A stretch of 52,813 bases of DNA from CAZCAC01 sp964496575. Lineage in GTDB: Bacteria > Planctomycetota > UBA1135 > GCA-002686595. The notes under the pieces were generated by a model that did no database searches, was not told where the DNA came from, and worked only from the letters and a program-made list of their open reading frames with translations. A program made the position numbers and the translations under genes. Each line of letters begins with the position of its first letter. Within the stretch, counting starts at the first letter, position 1. Of this stretch, positions 23,612 to 32,413 are shown one piece after another. Location of the stretch: assembly GCA_964496575.1 (NCBI GenBank), contig CAZCAC010000054.1, forward strand, positions 1 through 52,813, written 5' to 3'.

Positions 23612-25732
23612 TTGTCCTCCTCACAGCACTGGCTCCTGGTCCGCGATATCGTCGAACGAGCTCTCGATCTCCGCGAAGACGAGCGAGAGGCGTTCCTGCA
23701 GCGCACCTGCGATGGAGACGATGAGCTGCTCGTCGAGGTGCGCGAGCTCCTGCTCCTCGACACTTCGGGCGGTCAGGAGCTGACGCCTCCACACTCCGGG
23801 ACCTTCGGGAAGATCACCGGCCGCGAGGAGCCGCGGCGCAAGCCGCTCCTCTCTCAGGTCGGTCGCTACGAGCTGCTCGAAGAGCTCGGCCGCGGTGGCA
23901 TGGGCGTCGTGTACCTGGCTCGGCGCGTCGACGGTCAGCTCGATCGTCACGTCGCGGTGAAGCTGATCCGTCGCTGGATCGACAGCGAGGAGGTCCTGCA
24001 GCGCTTCGAGCGGGAGCGGCAGGTGCTCGCGAGCCTTGAGCACCCCGGTATCGCCCGCCTGATCGACGGCGGCATGGCGTCCGACGGCCGGCCGTACCTC
24101 GTCATGGAATACGTCGAGGGCAAGCCGATAGACGTGTGGTGCGACGAGCAGGAGCTATCCATCGACGAGCGGCTGGAGCTGTTCCGCGAAGTGTGCGCCG
24201 CGGTCGACGCCGCGCACCGCAGTCTCGTCGTGCACCGGGACCTCAAGCCGAGCAACATCCTGGTCACCACGGAGGGGCGCCCCAAGCTGCTCGACTTCGG
24301 GATCGCCAAGGTGCTGGCGCCGACGGTAGACCGCGACATCGAGGACCCGACGCGCACTCGCACGCGCCGGCTGACACCGGCGTACGCGAGTCCCGAGCAG
24401 GTCCGCGGCGAACCGATCACGACGGCCAGCGACACGTACTCGCTGGGCGTCACGCTCTATCTGCTGCTCACCGGTCACCTGCCGCTCCGGCTCACCGGGT
24501 TGTCTCCGGCGGAGATGGAGCGAACGGTCTGTGAGGAGATCCCGCCTCCTCCTGGTGTGGTGGTCCAGCGACCGCTGCGCGGGCACGACGAATCCGGGGC
24601 GATGCGAGAGGTCTCCCCGGAGGAGGTCTGCGCCAGGCGCGGCGCGACGCCGCAGGGTCTCGCCCGACACCTGAACGGGGACCTCGGCACGATCGTGCTC
24701 AAGGCGCTGCGCAAGGAGCGGGAGCGCCGCTACGCGTCGGCGACCGAGCTGGCCGAGGACCTGCGTCGCTTCCTCGCCGGTCTCCCGGTCAGCGCGCAGC
24801 CCGACACCTGGCGCTATCGCGCGAAGCGCTTCACCCGACGCAACCGCAAGTCGGTGCTCGCTTCACTGATCGTGCTCGCCGCGCTGGTCGTCGGCTTCAC
24901 CCTCAGCACCTGGCAGTTCCGGAAGGCGAACGAGGCGCGCCGGCAGCTGTCGGATCAGCTTCGCGCCGACCAGGCTCGCGCGGCGGAGCTGCAGGAGCTG
25001 GCGGAGGAGCTCGAGGAGGCGCGCCAGACCGCGGACGAGGCGCGCGACCTGGCCGAGGGACGGGCGACGCAACTCGAGGAGCTGGCCGGCGAGCTCCGCG
25101 AGGAGACGGAGCTGGCGCAGCGCGAGCGAGAGCGCGCGGAGCGGAACCTCGTGGAGGTGCGCGAGGCGAACGTCCAGCTGGAGGTCCAGCAGTCGCTGGT
25201 GCAGGAGCGCCTCGAGGCCCTGCGCCACCTGACCCACGCCCTGCTCTCCGACGTGCAGCAGGCGGTCGCGCCGGTGGAGCATGTGGACGAGGTCAAGCTC
25301 CTTATCCTGCGGGTCGGCCTTCGCATCCTCGATCGGCTGACCGACGAGGAGACCGAGGACGTGGAGCTGCTGCGGGAGGTCACCGACGGTTACCTGCAGC
25401 TGCTCGAGTGGAGCGAGGAGCTTCGCCCCGCGGGCGAGGCCGTCGAGGAGCTGATCGCGAAGCTGTGTGAGCGAGTCCTGGTGAGCGCCGAGCAGCAATC
25501 GGAGCTCGATCCCGAGAGCGTGGAGTCCCGGCTCGAATTCGCCCGCACCCTCGCTCGCCTCGCCGGCATCGAGGGGCGGCTGGAGCTCATGGACGATGCG
25601 CTGGAGCACCTCGATCACGCTGTGGAGCTCCTGACCGAGCTGCGCGCCGCCGATCCGGAGAACGCGGAGCTCGAGGAGGCCTCGCGCGAGTTCGAGGGGC
25701 GACGCGAGGAGCTGAAGCGGGCCGGCGGCTAG
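23612..25732 (+). CDS. Membrane-anchored Ser/Thr protein kinase with coiled-coil C terminus
   Basis: A 706-residue PknB-type kinase. The glycine loop is ELGRGGMGVVY (91-101), ATP-binding Lys117 lies in VAVKLIRR, the catalytic loop is HRDLKPSN with Asp210, and DFG spans 228-230. One membrane segment (413-435) follows, then about 100 residues of heptad-rich coiled coil (from roughly 440 to 540) and helical repeats to the end. The TTG at 23612 is the first start that keeps the N-terminal helical part (ALDLREDEREAFL), which is typical of planctomycete kinases of this type; no ATG start is near. It would phosphorylate cytoplasmic proteins in response to a signal at the membrane. Kinases of this form are often near ECF sigma factors, as here. 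Confidence 0.9.
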   Translation: MSSSQHWLLVRDIVERALDLREDEREAFLQRTCDGDDELLVEVRELLLLDTSGGQELTPPHSGTFGKITGREEPRRKPLLSQVGRYELLEELGRGGMGVVYLARRVDGQLDRHVAVKLIRRWIDSEEVLQRFERERQVLASLEHPGIARLIDGGMASDGRPYLVMEYVEGKPIDVWCDEQELSIDERLELFREVCAAVDAAHRSLVVHRDLKPSNILVTTEGRPKLLDFGIAKVLAPTVDRDIEDPTRTRTRRLTPAYASPEQVRGEPITTASDTYSLGVTLYLLLTGHLPLRLTGLSPAEMERTVCEEIPPPPGVVVQRPLRGHDESGAMREVSPEEVCARRGATPQGLARHLNGDLGTIVLKALRKERERRYASATELAEDLRRFLAGLPVSAQPDTWRYRAKRFTRRNRKSVLASLIVLAALVVGFTLSTWQFRKANEARRQLSDQLRADQARAAELQELAEELEEARQTADEARDLAEGRATQLEELAGELREETELAQRERERAERNLVEVREANVQLEVQQSLVQERLEALRHLTHALLSDVQQAVAPVEHVDEVKLLILRVGLRILDRLTDEETEDVELLREVTDGYLQLLEWSEELRPAGEAVEELIAKLCERVLVSAEQQSELDPESVESRLEFARTLARLAGIEGRLELMDDALEHLDHAVELLTELRAADPENAELEEASREFEGRREELKRAGG

Positions 25733-25742
25733 AATCGGCGCG

Positions 25743-26564
25743 ATGAAGATCGCCCTGGTTCAGCAGCACGCGTCCCCCGATCGAGAGTCCAACGTCACCC
25801 GCGGAGTCGAGGCGGTGCGCGTCGCCGCCGCCGCGGGGGCGCAGGTGATCGCCTTCGCAGAGCTCGCATTCGACCTCTTCCTCCCCCAGGAACCGGCCAC
25901 CCCGGCCGCACTGGAGCTGGCGGAGACGATCCCCGGCCCGGTGACCGAGCGGTTCTGTGCGCTGGCGAGGGAGCTGGGCGTGATGATCGTGCTCAACCTG
26001 TTCGAGCGGGAGGGCTCCTCGACCTTCGACAGCTCCCCGGTGATCGACGCCGACGGCGCGCTCCTCGGCACGACGCGGATGGTCCACATCACCGAGTGCC
26101 CGCTGTTCCACGAGCAGGGCTACTACGCCCCCGGCGACCGCGGCGCACCGGTGTACGAGACGAGATTCGGGACGTTCGGCATCGCGATCTGCTACGACCG
26201 CCACTACCCGGAGTACCTGCGCGCACTGACGCTGGCGGGCGCGGAGGTGATCTTCGTCCCGCAGGCCGGTTCGGTCGGCGAGTGGCCGGAGGGGCTGTAC
26301 GAGGCGGAGATGCGGGTGGCCGCGTTCCAGAACGGGGTGTACACGGCGCTGTGCAATCGGGTCGGGGTCGAGGACCGGCTGGAGTTCGCGGGGGAGTCGT
26401 TCGTGTGTGATCCGGAGGGGAAGGTGCTGGCGCGGGCGGGGCTGGGGACGGAGGAGATCCTGTACGCGGACCTCGACCTGGCGAAGGTGAAGGAGTCCAC
26501 GGCGCGGCGGTTGTTCCTCCGGGACCGTCGGCCGGAGTTGTACTCGGACTGGCTCGCTCGGTAG
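25743..26564 (+). CDS. Nitrilase-superfamily carbon-nitrogen hydrolase with altered triad
   Basis: A 273-residue member of the superfamily. Glu40 (FAELAFD) and nucleophile Cys150 (AICYDRHYPE) are in place, and the order of blocks (VVIAFAE, RMVHI, ICYDRHYPE, NGVYTALCNR, GESFV) resembles N-carbamoylputrescine amidases. Where the catalytic Lys usually follows Arg (Y-R-K-x-H), the sequence reads TRMVHI, with Met113 in the Lys position. This may be a lineage variant with a displaced base or a non-hydrolytic binder. It starts 10 bases after the kinase stop, so it is likely co-transcribed with it. The ATG at 25743 gives the family-typical MKIALVQ start. Confidence 0.86.
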   Translation: MKIALVQQHASPDRESNVTRGVEAVRVAAAAGAQVIAFAELAFDLFLPQEPATPAALELAETIPGPVTERFCALARELGVMIVLNLFEREGSSTFDSSPVIDADGALLGTTRMVHITECPLFHEQGYYAPGDRGAPVYETRFGTFGIAICYDRHYPEYLRALTLAGAEVIFVPQAGSVGEWPEGLYEAEMRVAAFQNGVYTALCNRVGVEDRLEFAGESFVCDPEGKVLARAGLGTEEILYADLDLAKVKESTARRLFLRDRRPELYSDWLAR

Positions 26565-26586
26565 GAAGGCGCAGAGGAAGCGGAGG

Positions 26587-26627
26587 GCGCGGTGGTTTCA
26601 CGCAGAGCTCGCGGAGAACCACCGCGC
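26587..26627. terminator. Hairpin between convergent genes, repeat-like
   Basis: GCGCGGTGGTT and AACCACCGCGC form an 11-base perfect stem around 19 bases, between the convergent hydrolase and sigma-factor genes. The surrounding text (GAGGAAGCGGAGG, CTCTCTGCCTCCTCCGCGG) is also roughly inverted, so the arms may extend with mismatches. It could end transcription from both sides. Confidence 0.5.
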
Positions 26628-26645
26628 TCTCTGCCTCCTCCGCGG

Positions 26646-27215
26646 CTACTCCGACGCCGGCAACTCCCGCCGCAGATACATCCGCGCCACCCGCCACCGC
26701 CGCTCGACGGTCGGCACCGACAGCCCCAGCGTGTCCGCGATCTCGGGGATCGTCAGACCGACGAAGAAGCGCAGCTCGACCACCCGGCCCAGCTCCTCGT
26801 CGACCTCCATCAGCTTCTCCAGCACGTCGTTCAGCTCCACCACGTCGAGCTGCTGCTCGTCGAAGAACACCAGCACCTCGTCCAGCGACACCGGCTTCTC
26901 CCCCCCACCGCGCTTGGTCGTCCGCCGCGCTCGGGCGTGGTCGACCAGGACGTTGCGCATCGCCCGCGCCGCCACGCGCACGAAGTGCGTCTTGTCCTGC
27001 CAGCGATGAGGGCCCTCTCCCTCCATCAGGCGCAGGTACGCCTCGTGCAGCAACGCCGTCGGCTGGAGCGTGTGGTCCGCCCGCTCGCTGCCCATGAACC
27101 GGCCGGCGAGGTGCAACAACTCCTGGTAGAGCAGGGGCAGGAGCTCGTTCTCGGCCTCCCGGTCCCCCTGGCTCACGCGTTGTAGCAATCGGGTCGCTTC
27201 GCCTGGCTTGGTCAT
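26646..27215 (-). CDS. ECF-type RNA polymerase sigma factor, planctomycete type
   Basis: A 189-residue ECF sigma factor. Region 2 is covered by ELLHLAGRFMGSERADHTLQ and ALLHEAYLRLM, which typify the planctomycete ECF group. Region 4 carries ELRFFVGLTIPEIADTLGLS followed by the recognition helix VPTVERRWRVARMYL. It directs polymerase to a dedicated regulon under an unknown signal. No anti-sigma gene is adjacent; in this group activity is often tied to Ser/Thr kinases, and one lies 0.9 kb away on the other strand. The ATG at 27215 starts MTKPGEAT. It is divergent from the large secreted protein gene, with 108 bases between the two starts. Confidence 0.9.
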   Translation of the reverse strand: MTKPGEATRLLQRVSQGDREAENELLPLLYQELLHLAGRFMGSERADHTLQPTALLHEAYLRLMEGEGPHRWQDKTHFVRVAARAMRNVLVDHARARRTTKRGGGEKPVSLDEVLVFFDEQQLDVVELNDVLEKLMEVDEELGRVVELRFFVGLTIPEIADTLGLSVPTVERRWRVARMYLRRELPASE

Positions 27216-27323
27216 GGTCGGTGGTGTGGGGCGCCATTGTACTTCGCTGGATCGAGAGGCGCCACGTCACCTCCTTGCCCGTCGGGTCGATCCCCGGATG
27301 AAGAAGACGGTATCGTACGAGCC

Positions 27324-30300
27324 ATGGACGCCCTCCCGCTGCTCTTGTCCGCCGCCTTCGCCGTCCAGGCGATGGAGGACTCTGCAACTTCACCCGCCCC
27401 CGCCGCCTTCGTCGTCACCGAGGAGGTCCTCCGCCCCGCCGAGCAGGTCCCTCCCATCGGGGCCAACGGCTACGGCCGCTGCGGGGCGATCGAGTGGGCG
27501 GCGAACAACTTCGTTCAGAATTCCGGCAACGAGCCGATCTGGTGGCGGAACCTGCACCGCGTCACCGAGTGCGGGGAGCGCTGGTTCGAGATCGACGGCG
27601 GCGGCGTGTCGTGGTGGGACCTCTGGGGGAACGGCTTCCTCAGCGGTGCGAGGGTGCGGGTCTACCGCATCGTCGACGAGAACGGCGTGGCGATCGCCGG
27701 CGAACGGTACCTCGAGATGGAGCGCGCACACCACGTCGAGCTCGTAGGCGAGACGACCGTGCTGCCCGCGGGTACCCCCGGCCTCCCCGAGGGCGGCTGG
27801 GTGGTCACCGAGTACGGCGACGTCCACCGCGGGCAGTGGATCCGAGGGGGGAATCTCTCCGTCACCGATGCGAGAGGCCTCGAGAATGGCGTGACGTACT
27901 GGTACACGCTGATCGCCGTCGACGCCGAGGGGCGCGAGTCCGCGCCGTGCGACGAGGTCGCCGCGACGCCTCGAGCGGGGCTCGACACCCCACCGCACAT
28001 CCTGATCGGCAACGCCGAGGACCGGTTCCCTCCGACCACCGCGAACCAGGGGTTTCGTTTCGAGCTCGAGGCGGTCGGCGGCACCCCACCCTACAAGTGG
28101 TCGGTGGTCGAAGGCGCGCTGCCCGCCGGGCTCGAGCTCGATCCCGCGAGCGGAGTAATCGAGGGGATCGCCACCGACGAGCCGATCCTGAGTGATACGC
28201 TGCGGATCGCCGTCACCGACGCGGACGGTCGCCGCGACTCGCGGGTGTGGCACCTGCTCAGAGCGGTCGGGGGGACCGGAGACGAGGTGCCGAGACCGCC
28301 GTCGAGGCTGACCGCCAGCGCCGGCGACGGCTTCGTCACGCTGCGCTGGAAGCCGAGCCCCTCGCAGAATTCCGTCGCCTATCGCCTGAAGCGTTCAACC
28401 AGACCGCTCGCGAATCAGGAGAACCGCGTCTACCTCGCCGCGGATGCGCCGCCCCTGGAGCGCTTCGACTACGTCGTGATCGAGAAGAAGTTCGATCCCT
28501 TCGACATGCGCCTCGTCCACCCCCGCGTGCGCGGCATCGGCAACCCGGTCGACGCGCCGAACTGGTACTGGCGCCACGAGCCCGAGCGCGTGCGCCTCTC
28601 GCTCGAAGCGCACCAGGACCCACCCGCGGAGATGATCGAGCCCGGAGAGACGTGCCTGCGAATCGACGCGCTCGACGACGAGGAGGCGAAGATCGAGCAG
28701 TTCGTCTTCATCGGCACCGACCTGCCCAACGACGAGCCGATCTGGTACGGGCAACTCGAGCCGGGGAAGCCGTACCGGATGGAGGTGTGGCTGCGGCGGG
28801 AGAAGCTCGGCGCGGGTGGAGCGGTCACCTTCTCGTACGGTCGGGCCTACCCGGGCCTCGAGGAGCGCTTCGAGGTCACCGGCGACTGGCAGCGCTTCAC
28901 CCATGACTTCGTCGGGCCCGAGCGACCGGGTGAGCACTGGCACTTCGGCCATCGATTCGCCTTCACCGGTCCAGGCACGCTGTGGCTCGACAACGCGCGG
29001 ATCTTCCGCGTCGAGGGCGAGCCCGACGCTCCCTTCGTGCCCAATGCGACGGTGCTCGAGGAGCGGCTCACCGCGGCGCCGGCGAGCGGCCCCAAGGGTG
29101 CGCAGCGTTGCTGGGTCCTCGACCGGCACGCGACGATGGCGAGCCTGCTCTCCTGGCACGGGAGCTCGCAGGTCAGCCCCGACTGGTCGACCTCGGTGCG
29201 GGGCACGGTGGAGATGACGATCCCCATGGCGCTCGAGCTCTGCGCGCGGACGGGAGACGGCGCGGAGGAGCGCGTCACGCCCTGGTTCGTCCTCCAGCAC
29301 CTGCTCCACGACGAGGCCGACTGGCGCGCGCTGGTCGAGTACCTCGCCGTCCCCTTCGACCCCGAGCGCGACAGCGCCGAGGCGAAGCCGTGGGCTCACC
29401 GTCGCTTCACCCAGCGCGGCGCCGGCACGCCGTGGACAGACGAGTTCGACGAGCTGATCATCGAGTTCGGCAACGAGACGTGGCACAACGGCGTCTTCGA
29501 CGACTGGATCGGCTTCCACCTGCGCAACAACGTCTGGCAGGGTGGGCCCGAGTACGGGCTGTTCTGCCAGTACCTGATCGAGGGGATGCGCAGCGATCCG
29601 CGCTGGGCGGAGCTCGGGCTCGACGGGAAGATCCGCTTCGCCCTCGGCGACGGCTACCCGCGCCGCGACGTCGGCGACGGCTGGCGCCTCACCTACGGCG
29701 AGGAGGCGATGCGAACCTGCCCCGACGCCGATCTGCTGGCCCACGCCAACTACATCGGGCCGAAGTGGGAGACCGGCGACGCGTCGGCGTCGCGCTTCGA
29801 TGACCACGGCGTTCAGCTGGCGCTGCTCGCGTACCCGACGGGGAACGCGCCCGAGTTCGTCGAGATGCGCAAGACCCGCGAGCGCCTCGCCGCCGCCGGC
29901 GTCGAGTACGAGCTCGCCGCGTACGAGAGTGGACCCAGCGGCTATGCGCTCCCCGGTCGCGCCGGAAAGGCCGAAGTGCTGGTGCAGGAACGCTACGGAA
30001 AGTCCCTGGCGATGGCCGTCGCAGCGCTCGACGGCTGGCTCGGCGCCTACGCCGAGGGCTGGACGCACCAGTGCTTCTTCAGTTACGGGCAGGGGCGACG
30101 CTGGAACAGCCACACCTGGTTCAGCGAGGGCTTCCGCCCTTCACCCGCGTGGGAGGCGATGAAGCTGCGCAATCGACACGCACGCGGCGACCTCGTCACC
30201 GTCGAGGCGGTCTCGTCACCGACGATCGAGATCCGCGGGGAAAGTCATCCGCTGATCGGCTGCTACGCCTTTCGCGAGGAGAGGCGCTGGTCGGTATTCC

Positions 30301-30590
30301 TCCTCTCGCGCAAGCTCGACGGAGAGCACGACGGCGTGGACTTCGGCGACGGGGCGACTCGAGTCGCGCTGACGATGCCGCCCCGGGCCGCCGAGCGCAT
30401 CACCCTGTATCGCCTGACCGGGGATCCACGAGAGAACAACCTCGAGGAGCGACGCATCGCGATCGAGTCGATCCCCGTTCCCGCGAAGGCCCTGCACGAC
30501 GGGCGATTCGAGGTGAGCTCCGAAACGGGCGGTCTCGAGAATGGTCTGCCGCCGGGATCCGTCTACCTGTACGTGTTCGAAACAAACTGA
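27324..30590 (+). CDS. Large secreted protein with Ig-like, FN3 and glycosidase-like domains
   Basis: A 1088-residue secreted protein with signal peptide MDALPLLLSAAFAVQA. Residues about 245-325 form a putative Ig domain (GTPPYKWSVVEGALPAG), then FN3-like (PPSRLTASAGDGFVTLRWKPS) and, around 460-570, a carbohydrate-binding jelly-roll-like part. From 640 on, the sequence resembles clan GH-A glycosidases: IIEFGNETWHN puts Glu718 at an acid/base place and AYESGPSG puts Glu868 at a nucleophile place. A carbohydrate-directed role outside the cell is likely; the substrate is unknown. The start at 27324 is chosen for the signal peptide; the longer frame from 27237 adds an unlikely leader. Confidence 0.8.
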   Translation: MDALPLLLSAAFAVQAMEDSATSPAPAAFVVTEEVLRPAEQVPPIGANGYGRCGAIEWAANNFVQNSGNEPIWWRNLHRVTECGERWFEIDGGGVSWWDLWGNGFLSGARVRVYRIVDENGVAIAGERYLEMERAHHVELVGETTVLPAGTPGLPEGGWVVTEYGDVHRGQWIRGGNLSVTDARGLENGVTYWYTLIAVDAEGRESAPCDEVAATPRAGLDTPPHILIGNAEDRFPPTTANQGFRFELEAVGGTPPYKWSVVEGALPAGLELDPASGVIEGIATDEPILSDTLRIAVTDADGRRDSRVWHLLRAVGGTGDEVPRPPSRLTASAGDGFVTLRWKPSPSQNSVAYRLKRSTRPLANQENRVYLAADAPPLERFDYVVIEKKFDPFDMRLVHPRVRGIGNPVDAPNWYWRHEPERVRLSLEAHQDPPAEMIEPGETCLRIDALDDEEAKIEQFVFIGTDLPNDEPIWYGQLEPGKPYRMEVWLRREKLGAGGAVTFSYGRAYPGLEERFEVTGDWQRFTHDFVGPERPGEHWHFGHRFAFTGPGTLWLDNARIFRVEGEPDAPFVPNATVLEERLTAAPASGPKGAQRCWVLDRHATMASLLSWHGSSQVSPDWSTSVRGTVEMTIPMALELCARTGDGAEERVTPWFVLQHLLHDEADWRALVEYLAVPFDPERDSAEAKPWAHRRFTQRGAGTPWTDEFDELIIEFGNETWHNGVFDDWIGFHLRNNVWQGGPEYGLFCQYLIEGMRSDPRWAELGLDGKIRFALGDGYPRRDVGDGWRLTYGEEAMRTCPDADLLAHANYIGPKWETGDASASRFDDHGVQLALLAYPTGNAPEFVEMRKTRERLAAAGVEYELAAYESGPSGYALPGRAGKAEVLVQERYGKSLAMAVAALDGWLGAYAEGWTHQCFFSYGQGRRWNSHTWFSEGFRPSPAWEAMKLRNRHARGDLVTVEAVSSPTIEIRGESHPLIGCYAFREERRWSVFLLSRKLDGEHDGVDFGDGATRVALTMPPRAAERITLYRLTGDPRENNLEERRIAIESIPVPAKALHDGRFEVSSETGGLENGLPPGSVYLYVFETN

Positions 30591-30736
30591 ACTGGCTGCG
30601 AAGGGGTGACGCGTCCGCACGAGCGCGGATCCCGGTCTGCGTCGGGTCGTACGGCTTGCTGTCGCCCGGCCTGGCGAGTAGCCTTCGAATGGCGGCATCG
30701 CGCGGGACCTGTCCCGCCCCGCCGCTCGACGATCCC

Positions 30737-32413
30737 ATGCTGCGCCTGTTCCCGACTACGCTTCTCGCCACCCTTCTCTTCGTCTCCTGCGGAGGTGAGG
30801 ACAGCGGCGGCATCGATCCCTCGCTGATCTACACCCTTGAGCGAGGCGACCTCCGGGTCACGGTGCGCGAGCGCGGCGAGGTCAAGGCCGCCGAGAACAC
30901 CAAGATCTCCTCGGAGCTGGAAGGGCGCGCGACGCTGATCTACCTGATCCCCGAGGGCACGGTCGTCACCGAGGGGGAGAAGGTCGCGGAGCTCGACGTG
31001 AGCGAGATCGAGGAGCGGCGCGCCTCGCAGGCGATCGGCGTCGCCAAGGCGGAGGCGATCCTCGAACAGACGCGCAAGAACGTCCAGATCTTCGAGAAGG
31101 AGCTCAAGGCCGCCGAGAAGACGGCGGAGACGCGCATGCAGATCGCGGAGATGCGGCTGGAGAAGTTCCTCGGCCAGGGGGTCGAGGCGACGGAAGGCCC
31201 CGATGGGCTCGTGCCGCGCTCGACCTCGGGGACCAACGGCGAGATGGTGGCCCGGCTGCGGGAGCTGATCGAGGGCGAGATCGAGGACCAGGCACAGGAG
31301 GAGCGCTACGACCAGCTCGTCGAGCGCGTCCTCGCGATCCTGGATACTCCGGCCAGCCTCCAGCTCGAGATGGGCGAGATGGCCAACCAGATCCTGCAGG
31401 GGATCGACGCGGTCGGGCTGGCCAACGTCGACCTCAAGCTGGCCACGGATACGCTCTACCACAGCAGGCTCCTGGAGGAGAAAGGCTTCATCACCTCCAC
31501 CGAGCTGAAGCGGGACGAGATCGCCCACACCCGTGGGCTCTCCAAGAAGACGGTCGCCTGGAACAACCTCGAGCTGCTGATCAACTACACGCTGCCGGAG
31601 GACCTGATCAGTCTCCAGCTCGAGGTCGAGAACGCGAGGCTCGGCGTGGAGAGCGTCCGGGCTTCGAACGAGGCGCGCCGCGTTCGCGAGCAGGCGGACC
31701 TCCGCGGCATCGAGTCGGAGTACGCGCTCGCCCGCGAGCGGCTGGAGAATCTCGACGAGCAGGTCGCCCACGGCGTGTTGCTCGCGCCGGGGCCGGGCCT
31801 CGTCGTCTACGGTCGCTACGACTGGGACGAGCCGGTGTACGAGGGGATGTCCGTCCGCGAGCGCCAGGAGGTGATCATCCTCCCGAACATCTCGCGCATG
31901 CAGGTCGAGCTCAAGATCCCCGAGGCGCAGATCGGCAAGCTCGCCGCGGGACAGCCGGCGGCGGTCTCGGTCGACGCCTTCCCCGATCGGGAGTTCAGCG
32001 GCGAGGTGAGCGCAGTCTCCTCCCTGCCCGATCCTTCACCCCGTCGTCGCGAGGTCAAGGTGTACGAGATCTTCGTCGCGATGGCCGGCGACAACAGCGA
32101 CGGAAAGCTGCGTCCGGGGATGAACTGCGTGGTGACGATCGAGGTCGGGACGCTCGAGCAGATCCTGTACGTCCCCGTTCCGGCGCTCGAACGCCGGAAG
32201 GGGGATCACTTCGTCTGGAGGATGACCCCCGACGGTCCCGCCGCCGTGCAAGTCGAGCTCGGCGGCAACAACCTCACGCACGTCGAGATCGTGTCGGGAC
32301 TCGCCGAGGGGGACCGGATCTCCCTGGTGCGGCCGGCGGGAGCCGAGCTGCCCGGCGAGAAGGAAGAGAAGGCCGAGGCGATCGAACCAGCGACGCTTTC
32401 CGGGGAATCCTGA
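30737..32413 (+). CDS. MacA/HlyD-like membrane fusion lipoprotein
   Basis: A 558-residue periplasmic adaptor. The leader LLATLLFVSCGG contains a lipobox with Cys18. A biotinyl-lipoyl half (GEVKAAENTKISSELEGRAT), a long helical hairpin (roughly residues 85-350) with many charged heptads, then the second lipoyl half (VLLAPGPGLVVYG), a beta-barrel (LKIPEAQIGKLAAGQPA) and a membrane-proximal part follow. The hairpin is longer than in typical MacA. Its TGA overlaps the next gene's ATG at 32413, so the two are translated together. The ATG at 30737 is preferred over the much longer frame from 30071, which is a shadow of the upstream gene. Confidence 0.88.
   Translation: MLRLFPTTLLATLLFVSCGGEDSGGIDPSLIYTLERGDLRVTVRERGEVKAAENTKISSELEGRATLIYLIPEGTVVTEGEKVAELDVSEIEERRASQAIGVAKAEAILEQTRKNVQIFEKELKAAEKTAETRMQIAEMRLEKFLGQGVEATEGPDGLVPRSTSGTNGEMVARLRELIEGEIEDQAQEERYDQLVERVLAILDTPASLQLEMGEMANQILQGIDAVGLANVDLKLATDTLYHSRLLEEKGFITSTELKRDEIAHTRGLSKKTVAWNNLELLINYTLPEDLISLQLEVENARLGVESVRASNEARRVREQADLRGIESEYALARERLENLDEQVAHGVLLAPGPGLVVYGRYDWDEPVYEGMSVRERQEVIILPNISRMQVELKIPEAQIGKLAAGQPAAVSVDAFPDREFSGEVSAVSSLPDPSPRRREVKVYEIFVAMAGDNSDGKLRPGMNCVVTIEVGTLEQILYVPVPALERRKGDHFVWRMTPDGPAAVQVELGGNNLTHVEIVSGLAEGDRISLVRPAGAELPGEKEEKAEAIEPATLSGES

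Noticed and set aside
30071..30736. N-terminal extension of the MacA-like protein
   Set aside because: The extension lies inside the upstream gene in another frame, and a lipoprotein leader begins at 30737.
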